Assembly: GCA_015680685.1 (NCBI GenBank)
Contig: MNCI01037808.1
Coordinates: 3,087-57,206, forward strand
Reading direction: 5' to 3'
Origin: Gnetum montanum
Lineage: Eukaryota; Streptophyta; Gnetopsida; Gnetales; Gnetaceae
Length of the DNA: 54,120 nt
Shown in pieces: positions 33,858 to 46,466 of this stretch. The notes under the pieces are model-generated. The model worked only from the letters and a program-made list of their open reading frames with translations, did no database searches and was not told where the DNA came from. Both the position numbers and the translations under genes were made by a program. How positions within the stretch are numbered: position 1 is the first letter of the stretch; the number at the start of each line of letters is the position of its first letter.

Positions 33858-35030
33858 TAGGACGCATGGATGCCATCATGCAAGATGGGACCACTATGAG
33901 GTTGAAAATTAGGGGTCCCCCATAGGATGGTCTACACATAATGAAGTTGAGCCTCATTGGTCTTTTTATCTCTTCAAGGTCATGTTCCCCACTTGACACC
34001 ATCCAAAATTAAATGATGGCTACTTGGGCTATAGAGAACATGGAGGTGAGGTCATTGGTAGGATGCCTACTCCCTTTTGTGTTTTGATCTATGGAAGATT
34101 GAGATAAGGTCCTCCTAGAGGAAAATTGGTTTTTTGTGGCATGGGGTCTAGTTCTCATGTCATGATTCCTTAGGACACATAAGTATGTAGAGTTGTTCTC
34201 CAAGGCTCCCCTCTAGGTATGGGTGATTGTGGTTCCATGGGAACTTTGGACAAAGAATTTTCTCTAAAATCTAGTGGGTTAGTTTGAACAATTCATTTCC
34301 TTCAACAATTTTATAATGATGAAGGAGCATATGGGCTATGCCTAATTCCATGTGTAAAGATCCCTCTTTCCTAAAAACCTACTTAAGAAAGTTATTTTGG
34401 GCTTACCATCTAGGAAAGATCAACTAACTATGGAATACAAGAATGTGCTGCAGGAAGAGCACTTGTAGGCTCTGGAAATGAAGCAAAAGACTTGCACTAA
34501 CTATGGAAAGGTAAACCATCACATCCAATACTATAAGCTACATCTTAAAGCTCATCAATAGGGGTTGAAAGAGTGGATGGAGAACATGGAGGATGGTGGA
34601 TGATGCTAGCGGAAAAAAAGGGTAAGGTGTCACCTATCTCACCTACCCCAATAGGAAATGCTAATGGACCTCAAAAGGAGGGGGAAAAATATTATGCCAA
34701 TGGGTAAGGTGGGGATTAGAACCTTCTTCTCATTTAAAACACACAATTGATACAAGAAGTGATGCTATGGGGTGGAAAGGGACTACCTCTCTAGGGGTAC
34801 AATTATTACTCCCACTGAAAGTATTGCACTTGACACTATGGGAGAGCCTCCCTTATTTGGTGACTTAGTGTCAACTATATAGGGGGTTGGTTGCCAAGGA
34901 AATCTTCAAGGAAGATTCATAGGGATTCCTAGTTGCAAGTTAGCCAAAATGGTTGGGTAGGCCTTCTGATTAGAAGATGCAAATGAAGAAGACATAATTG
35001 AAGATAGATCTTGGGTCACAAAAAATCCTT
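33858..35030 (+). pseudogene. LINE ORF1-like region
   Basis: Sense-strand fragments resemble plant LINE ORF1 (DUF4283-type) sequence. For example, the order 'ENWFFVAWG', VWVIVVPWELWTKNF and, further on, a Lys/Glu-rich segment (34420-34640) fits the nucleic-acid-binding protein of L1 elements. Stops are frequent. It directly precedes the endonuclease domain in the same orientation, which supports the call more than the motifs alone. Confidence 0.45.
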
Positions 35031-35059
35031 AAGGAGGTTTACATAAAATTGTCTACTAA

Positions 35060-35800
35060 TAAACCATGATAGTCTTTTCCTAGAATTGTAGGGGTTATAA
35101 TGCCATGTATAAGAGAAATACCCTAAAATAATTAGCACATGAAGAAAACTATTCACTGGTTTTTCTATAGGAAGCCAAGTTGAATGCCTATACCTATGCT
35201 CTCTTACGATGGTAGAGTTGACACTAATCTTTTGTGTATTGTTTGGATTAGGTGGGGGGCCTAGCCACATTTTATTTACAACCCCTTGATATTCTAGGTG
35301 ATTCTCCATGGAGTCTCATTATGCACATCCCTTTAGAGGGTATGTTGATCACCAATTTCTATAGGCCTCACAATTGACAAGATCACATGCATGAACTTGT
35401 GCAAATTGTATAGAGTATTCCAAGTTAGTCATAGTGGATCCTTATCAGGAATTCAATCAATTGTTATACCCATGGGATAAATCTAGTCATGGTTCTTATA
35501 ATGAGATTGGATCCTTCCTTGGAAGTTAGGAATTTATACAATTCTTGTAGCAACACAACTTGGTTGATGTTAACCTTCAAGGGGGCCAGTGCACTTGGAG
35601 CAATAGGAGGAGTGGTTCTAGTCAAGTGATGGCATAAATTAACAAGCCTAGGTTCACGATGAGATGATGCTAACTTACAAATTGTGGTAAGCCTCTAACC
35701 ATTGGACTTTGGTTTGCTCTCTGTAGCCTTTCTAAAGGCCTCCTCTAGCTCTATTCTAATTTGAGTAGGTATGGTTATCAAATCCATGGTTATGTAGGAC
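35060..35800 (+). pseudogene. LINE endonuclease (EEP) region
   Basis: It begins MIVFS*NCRGYNAMYKRN with YSLVFL*EAKLN (35067-35180). These are the WNCRG and QETK blocks of the endonuclease/exonuclease/phosphatase domain, with Trp and Gln turned into stops. Later parts (about 35440-35680) are in line with the central GDFN/NW region but are too decayed to mark each residue. It is continuous with RT downstream. Confidence 0.7.
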
Positions 35801-36169
35801 TATTGATGAGATATGGATGGGGTATGAGAGTTCTTGTCTTGATCCAAGGGAAATTCTTAATTAGTTCCTTAATACTTTGAAAAATATATTAAATCAAAAA
35901 TGATCTTTTCAATAGACTAAACATAGGATGCAAGATCAACTAGCTGATGTCCAACTTAGATAAGAGAATAGGAAGATTCTGGAGAAGGATGAGCATGGGT
36001 TGCTATTGAAATTACATAACCTTGTTGAGGAGGAAGAGATATATTGGAAGAAGAGATCTAGAATGGGCTAGCTCAAAGAGGAGGATTGGAACACTTGATT
36101 CTTGTTTGTAGCTACTAAGGCCAATTTCACTAATGAGAGAATCAACTTATTGAACAAAGGATCAATGCA

Positions 36170-38130
36170 GATACATCAACCACAATATATCATACATGAA
36201 ATGCACCCTTTCTAGAATACTATGTGGTCTAGGGGAGAATCCTCCCCAATTTCTATGGTATTCCAAAGGATGCTTAATGAGATAGATAACACATCCCTCA
36301 TTACTCCCATTTCTTTTCTTAAGCTATCTATTTCCTTAACATCGATGAAGCTGGATAGAGCTCTACGGCCAAATGGTTGGTCAATCAAATTTTTCAAGGA
36401 ATTTTTTGATATTCTAGGTCCTGAGATGCTTGACTCATTTAATCTTATGCTTAGTTTGAAATAGGTTTGAAAAGAAATCAATTGCTCTAGGCTCATTTTG
36501 CTACCTAAGGTCTCTAATCCTACATTGCCCACCCACTATAGACTAGTTAGGATTTGTAATACTTTCCTTAAAATCTTCACCAAAACCTTGGTCCAATGTA
36601 TTTACATCTAATTTCAATCCTTTTGGATGTGAATAAGGCTAGGTTTGTAAAATAAGATTCATCTAGGACTAGATTATTTTATTACAAGAAGTGGTTCATT
36701 TCATCCATCATGCTGATTTCCTAGGTATGTGTATTAAAGTTGATATTGAAAAAGCTTATGATACTATTATTTGGTAGACACTATGGGAAATTATGCTTTA
36801 AAATGTATTCATCACCACTTTGTGGATCTATGCATAAATATTCAATAGACTAATGCATATTCCCTTAATCTCAATGGAAGTCTTTGGTGGCTTTTCTCCC
36901 CTACTAGGGGGTTACTACAATGGGATCCCTTATTTCCCATATTTATTCATTATTGCACTGATATAGTGAGGTCCTATATATGCGAAGAGGAGTTCTAAGG
37001 TGTTAGAATTACTATTCATACATGCATTGCTAAATACTATGTTGATGACATCATTATTATGACTTAGTTTGCTATTCCGTAGGCCCATGCGATCAACCAA
37101 GAACTGAATCAAATGGCTGAGGAGGTTGGGTTTCTATTGAATTAGGGGAAGTCTACTATTCACTTATTTAATACTAATACTTTGGTTTGTAGGTAGGTGT
37201 GTTAGTCCTTGGGATCCTACTGGGTGTTGAGAAAGAATCATATCTTAGTATATCGGTTTTTTCTTGGAATCGATATGATACTTGGATGCCACTTATGTAG
37301 TGATTTCTTGGATGGATTGAGCATTAGATGACCAAGTTTCTAATGTAAAAATGTAAGTTTTTGCTAGCCTCCTTGGTATTTCTTACTATTAACCGGTATG
37401 TGGCTTCAGTGGCCAAACCGCCCATAGGAGTGATCACAAAAATTAATTAAAAGTATAAGTTTTGTTTAGTCTGGAGGAAAAGTGGGGAGTTTCCTACATC
37501 TTGTTAGATGGGATTAAGTTGCCCAGCCAAAGTAGGTAAGTGGATTGGGGACTTTAAAATTTGACAAGCTCCTTCTGATGGGACATCAAAATGTTATTAA
37601 TAATATGATGCAAGACCTGAAACACTAACCTCTATGGGCAAAGATTATGACTCACAAATACATGCTTTGGGTGTTTAGGATGGGGGGTTTACACATGTGG
37701 CATAACCTTTATAATTATGTGCATGAGCTGTTGTGGTGGGGCATCTTGGGCTTGAAGTTCATAGAGACCTTGAAACTTAAGTACCCCTCCTAGAATAGCT
37801 AGGAAACATTATGGAAGGGGAGGCTTCCTAAGGAACTCAAATGTTTGACCTAGTTGATGCAATGTGATGCCTTGCCATTACATTTGAAGCTTAAATGTCA
37901 ATGCATACTTAACATTGATTATTGTTCATTCTATAATGCATATGAAGAAACTTATATTTGCATTTCCCTTTAGTACTTGTAGTTTGTTAGCTTATGAAGA
38001 ATCTACTAAACACTTATTTTAGCATTGCCCTTTAGCAGTTGTAGTTTTTTAGCTTGCAAGCTCATCTTCTTCTTTACAAATTACAAGGGATAGTTTCAAT
38101 GCTTCTACCCTCTTGCACATTTTGAGGTGT
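36170..38130 (+). pseudogene. LINE reverse transcriptase with C-terminal zinc-binding region
   Basis: RT N-terminal blocks: GWSIKFFKEFFDILGPEML (36379-36435), then LILLPKVSNPTLPTHYR and ICNTFLKIFTKTLV (36488-36596). The palm reads IKVDIEKAYDTIIW (about 36730-36775). The catalytic box is YVDD within IAKYYVDDIII (37027-37060), in the place of the usual FADD. C-terminal: LWKGRLPKELKCLT (37815-37860), a C..C pair in CSFYNAYEET (37925-37955) and a second HCPLAV (38025), i.e. the zf-RVT domain. A short tandem duplication (about 37965-38055) affects the zinc region. The element is dead through multiple stops and frame changes. Confidence 0.85.
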
Positions 38131-38199
38131 GGAACATCATGATCTTTTGGCTAAAGTAGTCACACAAGCCAATGTGTGCTATTCTCTTGGCCAAAAGAC

Positions 38200-39560
38200 C
38201 ATGGGCTAAGAATTCTGTGATGATGGATGCTACCCTAATGTTTGAGCCAAACATGAATAAATTCAAACAAAAGAGCCAACTCTAGGAGGTTTTCACAACA
38301 ATGGGTTGGGTGGACATTTTTTCATTATTAGCAGGTGAGCTTGACCTTCATGATGGAAGCTTCTATAGAAATTAGAGGAGTAATGTGACCATGTTTTGTG
38401 GGCTCTCTATTAGCCTCACTAAATAGGCACTTATGGACTATTTGGATGTGTTGGTGTTTGGTGATGCTATTTTATCCACTGGAAGGAGGCTAGAGAATGT
38501 TGTGCATCTTTTCTTAGGAAATATCCCCAAAACTACAAGTAGTTAAGTGCCAAGGTTTGCATTGCCATTGCTATGGTTAGAGGCTACAAAGCTCATGGAT
38601 AGGTACTTCATACAATTGGTGAATGCATGGAAACTACAAGGTACCTGCTTTGCATTTTTGCATTGCATAAGGGATTCATAGCCTATGAATTTTCCTAAAT
38701 TCTTTCTTGCATCATTGAGGTAGGAGCACCTACATTGGCACTCTAGCCTCGTTCTAGTGTTATGGAAGGTTGTGCGGCTACAAAGCTTGCTAGTGCAACC
38801 TACAATTCATCTGTATTGATATCAAAAGATGAATCCTATGACTGGGTTATCATTCATGGAGTCAGATTTGGGGGGATGTTAAGGCCTTATCTGTTTCACA
38901 CCCCCATGATCATGTAGCAACCCCTACTATAGTTCATGAGATGTTGGCATTGGTGGAGGACATTCAGTTGTGTCAGCTAGTAGTGGACATAAAAGCCTAT
39001 GTCAAGGAAGAAGAGAGAATTATATGGGAGGGGTTATTATCTAGCATATGAGGGATGTGTAGGAAAAGGATCAAGGAGAATTCCAACAACATAGGAAGGA
39101 ATTTAAGGAACTTAGGCACCAGTTGGAACATCGTGAAGCTTTGATATGGTAGGGGAAGGAAGAGAAATTCCTCTAGAAAATTCAAACAGAGATCCTACAA
39201 GAAGAGTTGAAATGGAGACATTGTGAAGAAGCTAAAAAGGAAGTAGCAAATAATATGTTACTTGAAGAATAACTAATGAAGTAGCAATTTGATTAGGTGC
39301 ATGAGATGGAGGTCAAGCTATGGCTACGAGATGATCACTACCCATATATGCTCATGGGCATTAATAAGGATGTAACATAGACCACACAACAAAGACATAT
39401 CCATTTAATATTTGCAAAATATCATTTTGACAAGACAAAAAATCTACCTGACATAGAGCAATAGTAAGTGAAGCAGGACTTCCTCTACTTTCAACAACCA
39501 ACTAACTCTTTTACCTCTAAACATTTGTAGGAGATCCTAGATAGGGTTCACTCAAAGGTG
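38200..39560 (+). pseudogene. Unrecognised coding remnant with a coiled coil
   Basis: The first part reads MDATLMFEPNMNKFKQKSQL, then FTTMGWVDIFSLLAGELDL, MFCGLSISLT and ALMDYLDV (38225-38470). The second part (about 39045-39340) is a Lys/Glu/Gln-rich helical stretch such as EFKELRHQLEHREALIW. The order (globular N-terminus with a 'CGLSISLT...LDV..G' block, then a coiled coil) recalls ORF3 of the Athila-like copies. It lies between the LINE RT and the LINE-like 3' tail, so it may be an insertion in the LINE or part of it. The function is unknown. Confidence 0.35.
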
Positions 39561-39589
39561 CATCCTCAATGTTAGTGTTCTACTCTACC

Positions 39590-39907
39590 CCACCAAATGT
39601 AGGGGGTTGATTTTTCTATTTCCTATTTTATGGGAAATGGTTTGACCTATGTGCAGCTAGTTTTTGCTTGTTTGAATTTTAGGGTGGATTGGCTTACTAC
39701 ATGTGTGGGTATTCACCCCTTGATTTCATTTGTTACATTTTTTTAATTGAGTTATGAGTGTTGGAGGTCCCAAAAGTGCCCAATGTTTCTATTGGTTGGG
39801 TAGCTCCCTTCTAGGGGGAGACCTCTCCTTGACTTTTTGGATCTTTGTTCTATCTATACATATTTTGGTTTTTAATTAAATTTATACCCAAACATTTTCC
39901 CCTAGAA
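39590..39907 (+). mobile_element. LINE-like 3' tail
   Basis: TTTTGGTTTTTAATTAAATT-type sequence follows CTCCTTGACTTTTTGGATC and runs into a short A run (39900-39911). This is the usual look of a plant L1 3' untranslated region with a decayed poly(A). No target duplication was found. Confidence 0.45.
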
Positions 39908-39911
39908 AAAA

Positions 39912-40500
39912 ACATTTATGGCCAATTCCTCTAGTGTTGGATCTGAATCTTTAGATTGACATTCTACTATCTAGATTTTCTCTTCTTGAAAAGTTTCAGA
40001 TAAAACATCCTTAATCAAAACAATTTTGGTATCTAGAGAACTTGAGTTAATCATAGAATCTACAAATTTATTCTTTGAAATTATTCTTTCATACTCCAAA
40101 TTTTCTTATGTGGATTTAAATATGGATTAATTCTTATGTTTTCTTAATAGTATAAAGTTTGAAGATGATATTTGTACATTAGGTAATCAATGTATAATAA
40201 GAAAACAAGATTCAAAATTAAAGACCAAGACAAGTAGCAATCTATACTTTGATGAGGTTAGGCTATGGCATTGGGGCTTGAGCATGCCTTATATCCCAAC
40301 ATTGAAAAACTTATCAAAGATATATCATGATGTATGCCTTAGATATAAGCAAAGATCAACCTCACATAATACAAAAAAACATTCAAATTGATACATATGG
40401 TTTTGATGGGACACATACCCTCTATATAACACCTAGTGGAATAAAATATTTTTTTGTCCTAGTTGATGACTATTTCATATTTACTTAGACTTATATTCTC
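39912..40500 (+). pseudogene. Ty1/copia remnant: GAG-pre-integrase and integrase
   Basis: LWHWGLSMPYIPTLKNLSK (40264-40320) matches the GAG-pre-integrase block (LWHxRLGH...L..L). Then IQIDTYGFDGTHTLYITPSG and IKYFFVLVDDYFIFT (40384-40490) match the start of the copia integrase core, including the first catalytic Asp region and 'FVLVDD'. They lie in two adjacent frames. Beyond 40500 the frame is lost; sequence such as EEFHPYSHSD at 40690 is not assignable. No LTRs were identified. Confidence 0.7.
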
Positions 40501-42326
40501 AATTTTTTTTTGTAAATTGATCAAAAATATATTAAAATTATCAAATATCATCATGTTCTTACATACCATAAAATATGGGTGTTTTATCCTATGATTTAAA
40601 TTGTCTTCCATAACTATTTACAACATTGATAATTATAATTAATACATATTAATAAGATACATTGTTTATTAATAAATATTTTTTATGAAGAATTTCATCC
40701 CTATAGTCATAGTGACATTATTTCACTATATTTTGATATGACCTTAAATTCTACTCAAAAGGAAAGATACATTAATCTCAATATTCAAAATGAGGATCCT
40801 AGAAAGCACCATATTTCATTTTGATGTGTCCTATTTTAAAAGTCTCAATTTCAATTGGAAGGACCTTATATTGTTCATAATTAGAACCAAACAAGATCAT
40901 TCTTATTAACAAAAAAAATCTAAAGCATTATAAGGAATATCTTCTACCTCTATTGGCTACAAATGATGAAACCCAAAAAATATGAATGAAATAGAAATTT
41001 GGCTAGAAAATTCAAATCCTCAACTCTTCAAAAATTTTGGGCATGTCACACATAGAAATTTTGGATGTCATAGTCTAATGAGACCAATTTCTTATGTTTA
41101 TTTTCTATGTTTAAATTACTAGTTAAAAGTTATGTTCCTTAGTAGTTAGAATTTTAAATTTTAATGTTAAGAGTCCAAAAAGTCCCCTTTTGTGTACACA
41201 TACCCATGTACTAAAATCTGATTGGAGAAATGTCTCCATTCAAAGCTAGAAATTTAGGGGGCCACTTAAGAAAATTTAGCCTCTTTCATTGTGATTTCCT
41301 AATTCATTGTGGGTGAGTAAAATTCTACTATAATAAGAAGTTCAATAAAGGAAGGAAGGCTTCTTAAAACATTTGTGCTGATTTCATAGCTCTATCTTGC
41401 ATTAATTTCATTCATGTTGCTTCAATTTACTTCAATATTGCTTCATTGATGCTTGAATTAGCTCTAATCTACTCCAAATATAAAATGTAGAGGTGAAATT
41501 ACATGTTTGAATACTAATTCCCTACTCAAATGTCAATAAAAATGATATAAATCTCAATTTCAAGTTTGCATGTTGCATGCATGGTCCATTAAGAAGAAAT
41601 CTGTAGTTGCATGTTGTAAAGCTAAAGCTCTTTGAAGTTTTTTGATATTTCTAACGATAACTCCATGTCTCTCTATGTTGGATTCATAAGCAATTGATTC
41701 CTTCATGCTTCAAATCCTTGGAAAATTGGGTTTCATAAACTCTACATCATATTTTCTCATTAAACTCTATTTTACTTGCAATTAATGGTTGATCTGATCA
41801 TGAATTTTGCTTCAAACATATTATATTAGAAGCTCTCTAAATAATATTTGTGATAGCAGCATGATTTGGTTAAAATTTGGTTAATTTCTTTAAATTAGTG
41901 TGATTAATTAATAAGGTCTTATCATTGAAAATAGTTCCAATTAATGTGAATCCATAAGGTTCCAATTCCCTATCGCTAGTTGTAGTTGCAATTAATATGA
42001 ATCAATATGCATTCAAATTCCTTATTAGATATACTTTATTCCAATTAATGTATACATAACTACGAAAAGGTACCAACACTACATAGACCAATTACTCTAG
42101 GAGGCTACAAACTCTCTATCATCTTGCATCACTGCTTAGAAGTGTACTACTTATGAAGATAAAATTTATTACTTGGAATTCAAAAATTTGTTGCTATCCA
42201 AATTATAGATTTTGATGGCTATTTATTTCGTAATATAAGTTCATAAATAATCATCAGAAATACTAAGAATAATTTTTTTTCTTTTTAAATTTAGTCAAAG
42301 ATAAATGCAAAATAAACATTAGAAGT
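40500..42326. other. AT-rich stretch without recognisable genes
   Basis: No sustained frame or domain is seen. Part may be decayed copia sequence or a lost LTR. It ends at the LTR of element D. Confidence 0.4.
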
Positions 42327-43220
42327 TAATGAGCAGTGAGGTACCCCTACACCCAACCATATGAATCACAAGCATTCACACATGATCTAGTTGAATTTTG
42401 TGGACTTTGTAGTTTCTAGTGCACTAGTCTTCTATGCAGTGAACCTTTTCCTAAGGTCATTCATTGTCTTCTTGATTATACTTCTGAAGCATAATGGTAT
42501 GGTTAAGAGTAATCAAGGCATATTATTTTTATCATGTTATGCTTTATGTTTTTGGGTACTTGAAAAGAGAGAGAGATAGAGTAATTTAATGACTAATCTA
42601 AATTAACTAACTAACTGATCTCTAACTAATCATAACATAAGCATCCATTCCCACTTTCTACACATGTCCTAAACCCACATATCCACTACTAGATTACCAA
42701 ACACTATGCTACTGGGTGCACCAAGCACTAACATTGTTAGGATTACCAAGTGAATACATGTTATGCTTGAAGCATTCATACTTATGTGTTTAATCTATCT
42801 AGCTTATCTTACTCAATTACTTCATTAGCTTAATTACTCGAAAAAATGTAATGAATAATTGAAAACATTAAATGCATAAATGAAATATTTAATCTATCTA
42901 GCATGCTATAAGGTTTATCAAAAAGCTTGTGTTTATTGCCACACACTCTATCATGCTCAAGTATAACAATGTTCAAATAAAGATTTGTATACTCAATGAA
43001 TCTTGTTGCAGGAACTCAGGAAAAATATTCTAACTCTCAAATGAACAAACTACAAGAGCTTCACTACTACTAAAATTTTGTTTCCATAAATGTGGCTAGT
43101 AGGCACATATTTATAGCCAAAAATGAACACTACATCGATAGGGCCTTGTCAATGAGGCCTAGTTGACAAGGCCATGTCGATGAGGCCTCATCAATGTAGC
43201 CAAGAAACTATGACTCATCA
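42327..43220 (-). repeat. Element D: 3' LTR, 894 bp, minus strand
   Basis: On the minus strand it starts TGATGAGTCATAG at 43220 after the purine tract AATGGGGGTA, and ends CTGCTCATTA at 42327. The TATA box TATAAATA is at 43108-43115. The ends, size and the 'GTGTAGGGGTACCTC' block near the end match LTR1 (GTGTAGGGGTATCTC). Confidence 0.85.
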
Positions 43221-43259
43221 TACCCCCATTAATAAATGAAAACTCATCCTTGAGTTCTT

Positions 43260-46230
43260 TTACAAAATTAGGAATGTATGGTATTATTAACTAACCTTTC
43301 ACAAACAAAACAAAATATCTTGACAAAAATAGAGTGTGTGAGTGTACAAATTAAAACATTACAAAAATGATGATGTTCATAACACAAAATTGAAAACCAT
43401 GACATGATTCTTCAAAATTGGATAGCAAGTTCCTTGATGGCGTGAATTTTGGTGGAGAAGATCAGACAATTCTAAGTGGTGGTGGCTCCTAAGATTCTCA
43501 GAGACCTTCACCGGCTTCACACACATGCGGTGGTCAAGGCAATTGTGGCTATCTTACTACTATTGCAACTTCTAGTGAAAGGAAAAAAGCATCTAACAAT
43601 ACTTTCATTTTCTCCGTCTTCTAGGATCATGCACCATCCACATCACTTTGTCAATGTGGATTGGAATGGACACATCACACGGAAATGGGATTGCTAGAAA
43701 CAACTCCTTCACATTGATAAACTAGGCAATGAATTATTTGTATTCTATGTCAAACACTTTGAGTGGATCCTTTAGCTCCTAGTAATCATTCATCCTTTTG
43801 GCTAGGTTCTCACCACTTGATCGTTAATCCATGAATCAGGCTCTAAGACCTTCAAGTTTAGCATTTGCAATCTCAAGCTTCTTCTTAGTGTCTTTATGGT
43901 GTTTTGATTTTTTCCTTGTATAGAAAATATGAGCTAGCCACTTTTTTTTCTAACTTTGACCATAGCCATCCAGTAGTTAGCATAGTTAGCTTCGCATAGC
44001 AATGATTAGCCAACTCCATGTATTCTATCATTTCTTCTATCTACAACTCCTTTAGTCAGATCTTCATTTTTTTGTAGGCATCAATCCCATTAATGATGGG
44101 CTATCAAACATATTTTTCCTATTGGAGTTACTAGAAAGCATAATTTATTTTTGCCTTTGCCATCTGGATATGCTTCTTGTTTACTTCCTTCTATAGGCCA
44201 ACCTAGTCTCTATAGTTATTTTTAACTTTTTCAAACTTCAAATCTTCATTCTTCTAGGTGGAAATCTCAATAGCATATTTTTGATGCAAGGAACAAACTT
44301 CTTCCATTGATAGATTCTATTTTTCTACATCCAATCTCCTTAATTTCATACTCACCATAGCTAGCTACTCTTGCTATTGATGAATGAATTCTTGCATTTG
44401 TTCTTTTTTGGCATCAACATTATGTAGGCAATGATTCCATGTGGTTAGTTCTTTGTTCTCCCAGTACATTTGAGCCATGTCCTTCTAAATTGAGTATGCC
44501 TTTGCCTCTGCTACAAATTGGTTGAATATGGTCATCATTTCTTCCTCCTCTACCTTCTTGAATCTTTCTTAAAGCTGTTGGAAAGTTTCATCTCTAGTTA
44601 TTGTCAAGTTGAGGAGCATAGGATCAACAATATGGGCATGTAATTCAGCAACCTCTATGGCCAAGCAGTGATTTTGTTCTTAAGCTATTTTGAGTTTCCC
44701 CTCAAAAATAATGCATTTTCCCTTTACTCCAATAGCTTCAACTAGGTTACGATGATGTTATCCAAAAAATCAAAGATATTTGGAATCAGTTGCCTAGTCC
44801 CCACCACTTGATATAGCAATTCTTCATGCTAAGCTACATTCAACTTTTTGTTAACCATGCCTATAGATGTATGCACATCTTGAAGTGTAGATACATCTGG
44901 TACAAACATTGTAGGTGCATTGAGTGCTTTGGCAACATGGTCAGCAACTACCTCAACTGTAGTCTCTTGGCATTGGTCCTACATCACCAATAGAATGGCC
45001 CCTTCACCATCTTCCAAATGCACCAAGAAGGAGCTGGCATTTCCAGATATTTCTAATAATAAATGGTGTTGTGATGGTGACACTATCACCCTCAAGAATT
45101 GGGATCAAACCTTGCAAGCAACTACATTTATTGGGTAAAGAATATTGGTCCATTCCATTCCATCTAGTTGATTGTTCAAGCCACTTCATTAAGGTGACTC
45201 ATCATTGATCAATACACAAATAGGTCTACATGCTACTCTTGCTCATGCAAGAGTTGCTCTTAGATTTTTTGTAAGAAATCAATGGCTATGTGGGCCTTTG
45301 ATGTTGTTTCTTGAGTAGGCAATGGATATGGTAGTTGCTCCTCTTCTTGAGTTGTAGTTGGCATCTTTTCTTTCATGATTTTAGACCATGAAGCCAAAGG
45401 AGTGTGCCTAATTGTGTTGTTGGCATAGTAGATAATTCTTGCCCTTTTGCAGAGTTTTTGAATGAGACACAGAAAGGGTAGGGTTTTCCTTGAAATACCT
45501 TTTAATTTTTAAATAGATTACTTGTGAAAGGTTCACAGAAAATCTCCTGCTTAGAGTAGCACATTCTCAAGTGAAGATGTGGTCACCTTGCTAGGACTCA
45601 TTGTTAGATTGAGGGGATAAACTAAAATTTTAAAATAGATGCACTTTGTTGGTGTGAGCATGTCATACTCCTTATGGTCGACCCTGTAACACCATTGAGT
45701 CCACTTCTTTTTGGCCTTAGGATCACCTTTTGTTGATAGCTTAGCCAACTATGTTTTAATATCAGGCAACCCCAATGCTTAGGTGATAGCCTTGGCTGAG
45801 TAGGACACCTAAATGTCCTTGATTTTTACTATGGACCTTGGCCTTCTAATGTTCTAGAAGAGATATGTCTCTTCCATATACCATTTTCCACTAGATGTAA
45901 TGATTGGCCATATGGGAAGAGTTTGCAATTGTGCTTTCACTTCCACTGGAGCTTTCTCCAAAAATGGCTTGAAGTTTATTTCTTGAAGAACTGAGTATTA
46001 AATCTCTTAGGACTTGATGATGTCAAGGTAGGCTTGAGTTAAAGCCACTTCAATCCTTGGCATGGCTCTTGGCACTTTCCCTCACTGTGATTGCTCTGTT
46101 GGCACTTCTTCCTCTAGAATCTGTCAAATAGATTCTACTTTAGGCTTCTCATGAAAAGGTCCCATTGCATGGGTTGCCTCTGGTAGTTCTTAGGCTTGTT
46201 CTTGTTGTCTCCTTCTATCTTTGGGCCATG
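43260..46230 (-). pseudogene. Element D: ORF3, the longest copy
   Basis: The minus-strand N-terminal domain at about 45890-45550 holds YMEETYLF, VSYSAKAIT, ALGLPDIKT, then LSTKGDPKAKKKWTQW and PTKCIYFKILVYPLNL. This pattern (YS..AI..ALGLPD, long helices, ILVYPLNL) resembles the putative plant transposon protein/ATHILA ORF-1 type. A long coiled-coil region at about 44700-44100 holds ETFQQL, RFKKVEEEEMM, AEAKAYSI and WKNEDLKFEKVKNNY. It is located between pol and the polypurine tract, where Athila elements have env-like frames. No signal peptide or conserved membrane segment was seen. Function unknown; stops throughout. Confidence 0.6.
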
Positions 46231-46231
46231 N

Positions 46232-46465
46232 GATGAAAATTTTTAAAAACTTTTCTAACTCCTCCAAAGGGTTAATAACCTTAACAATATACCAACATCA
46301 ATGTTTTTGAGAGTTAACCCTTTCAACAACCTTTGGGATGATTTATTAATAATATCACATAAATAAAATAATGATTTGAGTAATTAAATCAACCATAATT
46401 ACAACTTAGCCAAGTGTAACTATCTTAAAGAGATAAAGGTATTCCAATTGCTTCATGTTACATAG
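46232..46465. other. 234-bp block bounded by single Ns
   Basis: Single Ns at 46231 and 46466 isolate this AT-rich piece, which has no coding potential. It is like the 215-bp N-bounded block at 1689-1903 and probably reflects scaffolding of a short contig. It interrupts the expected path from pol to ORF3 of element D. Confidence 0.6.
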
Positions 46466-46466
46466 N

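Noticed and set aside
42391-42579. Hydrophobic 62-codon frame as a membrane protein
   Set aside because: It lies inside the 3' LTR of element D on the opposite strand and is not conserved in the other LTRs.
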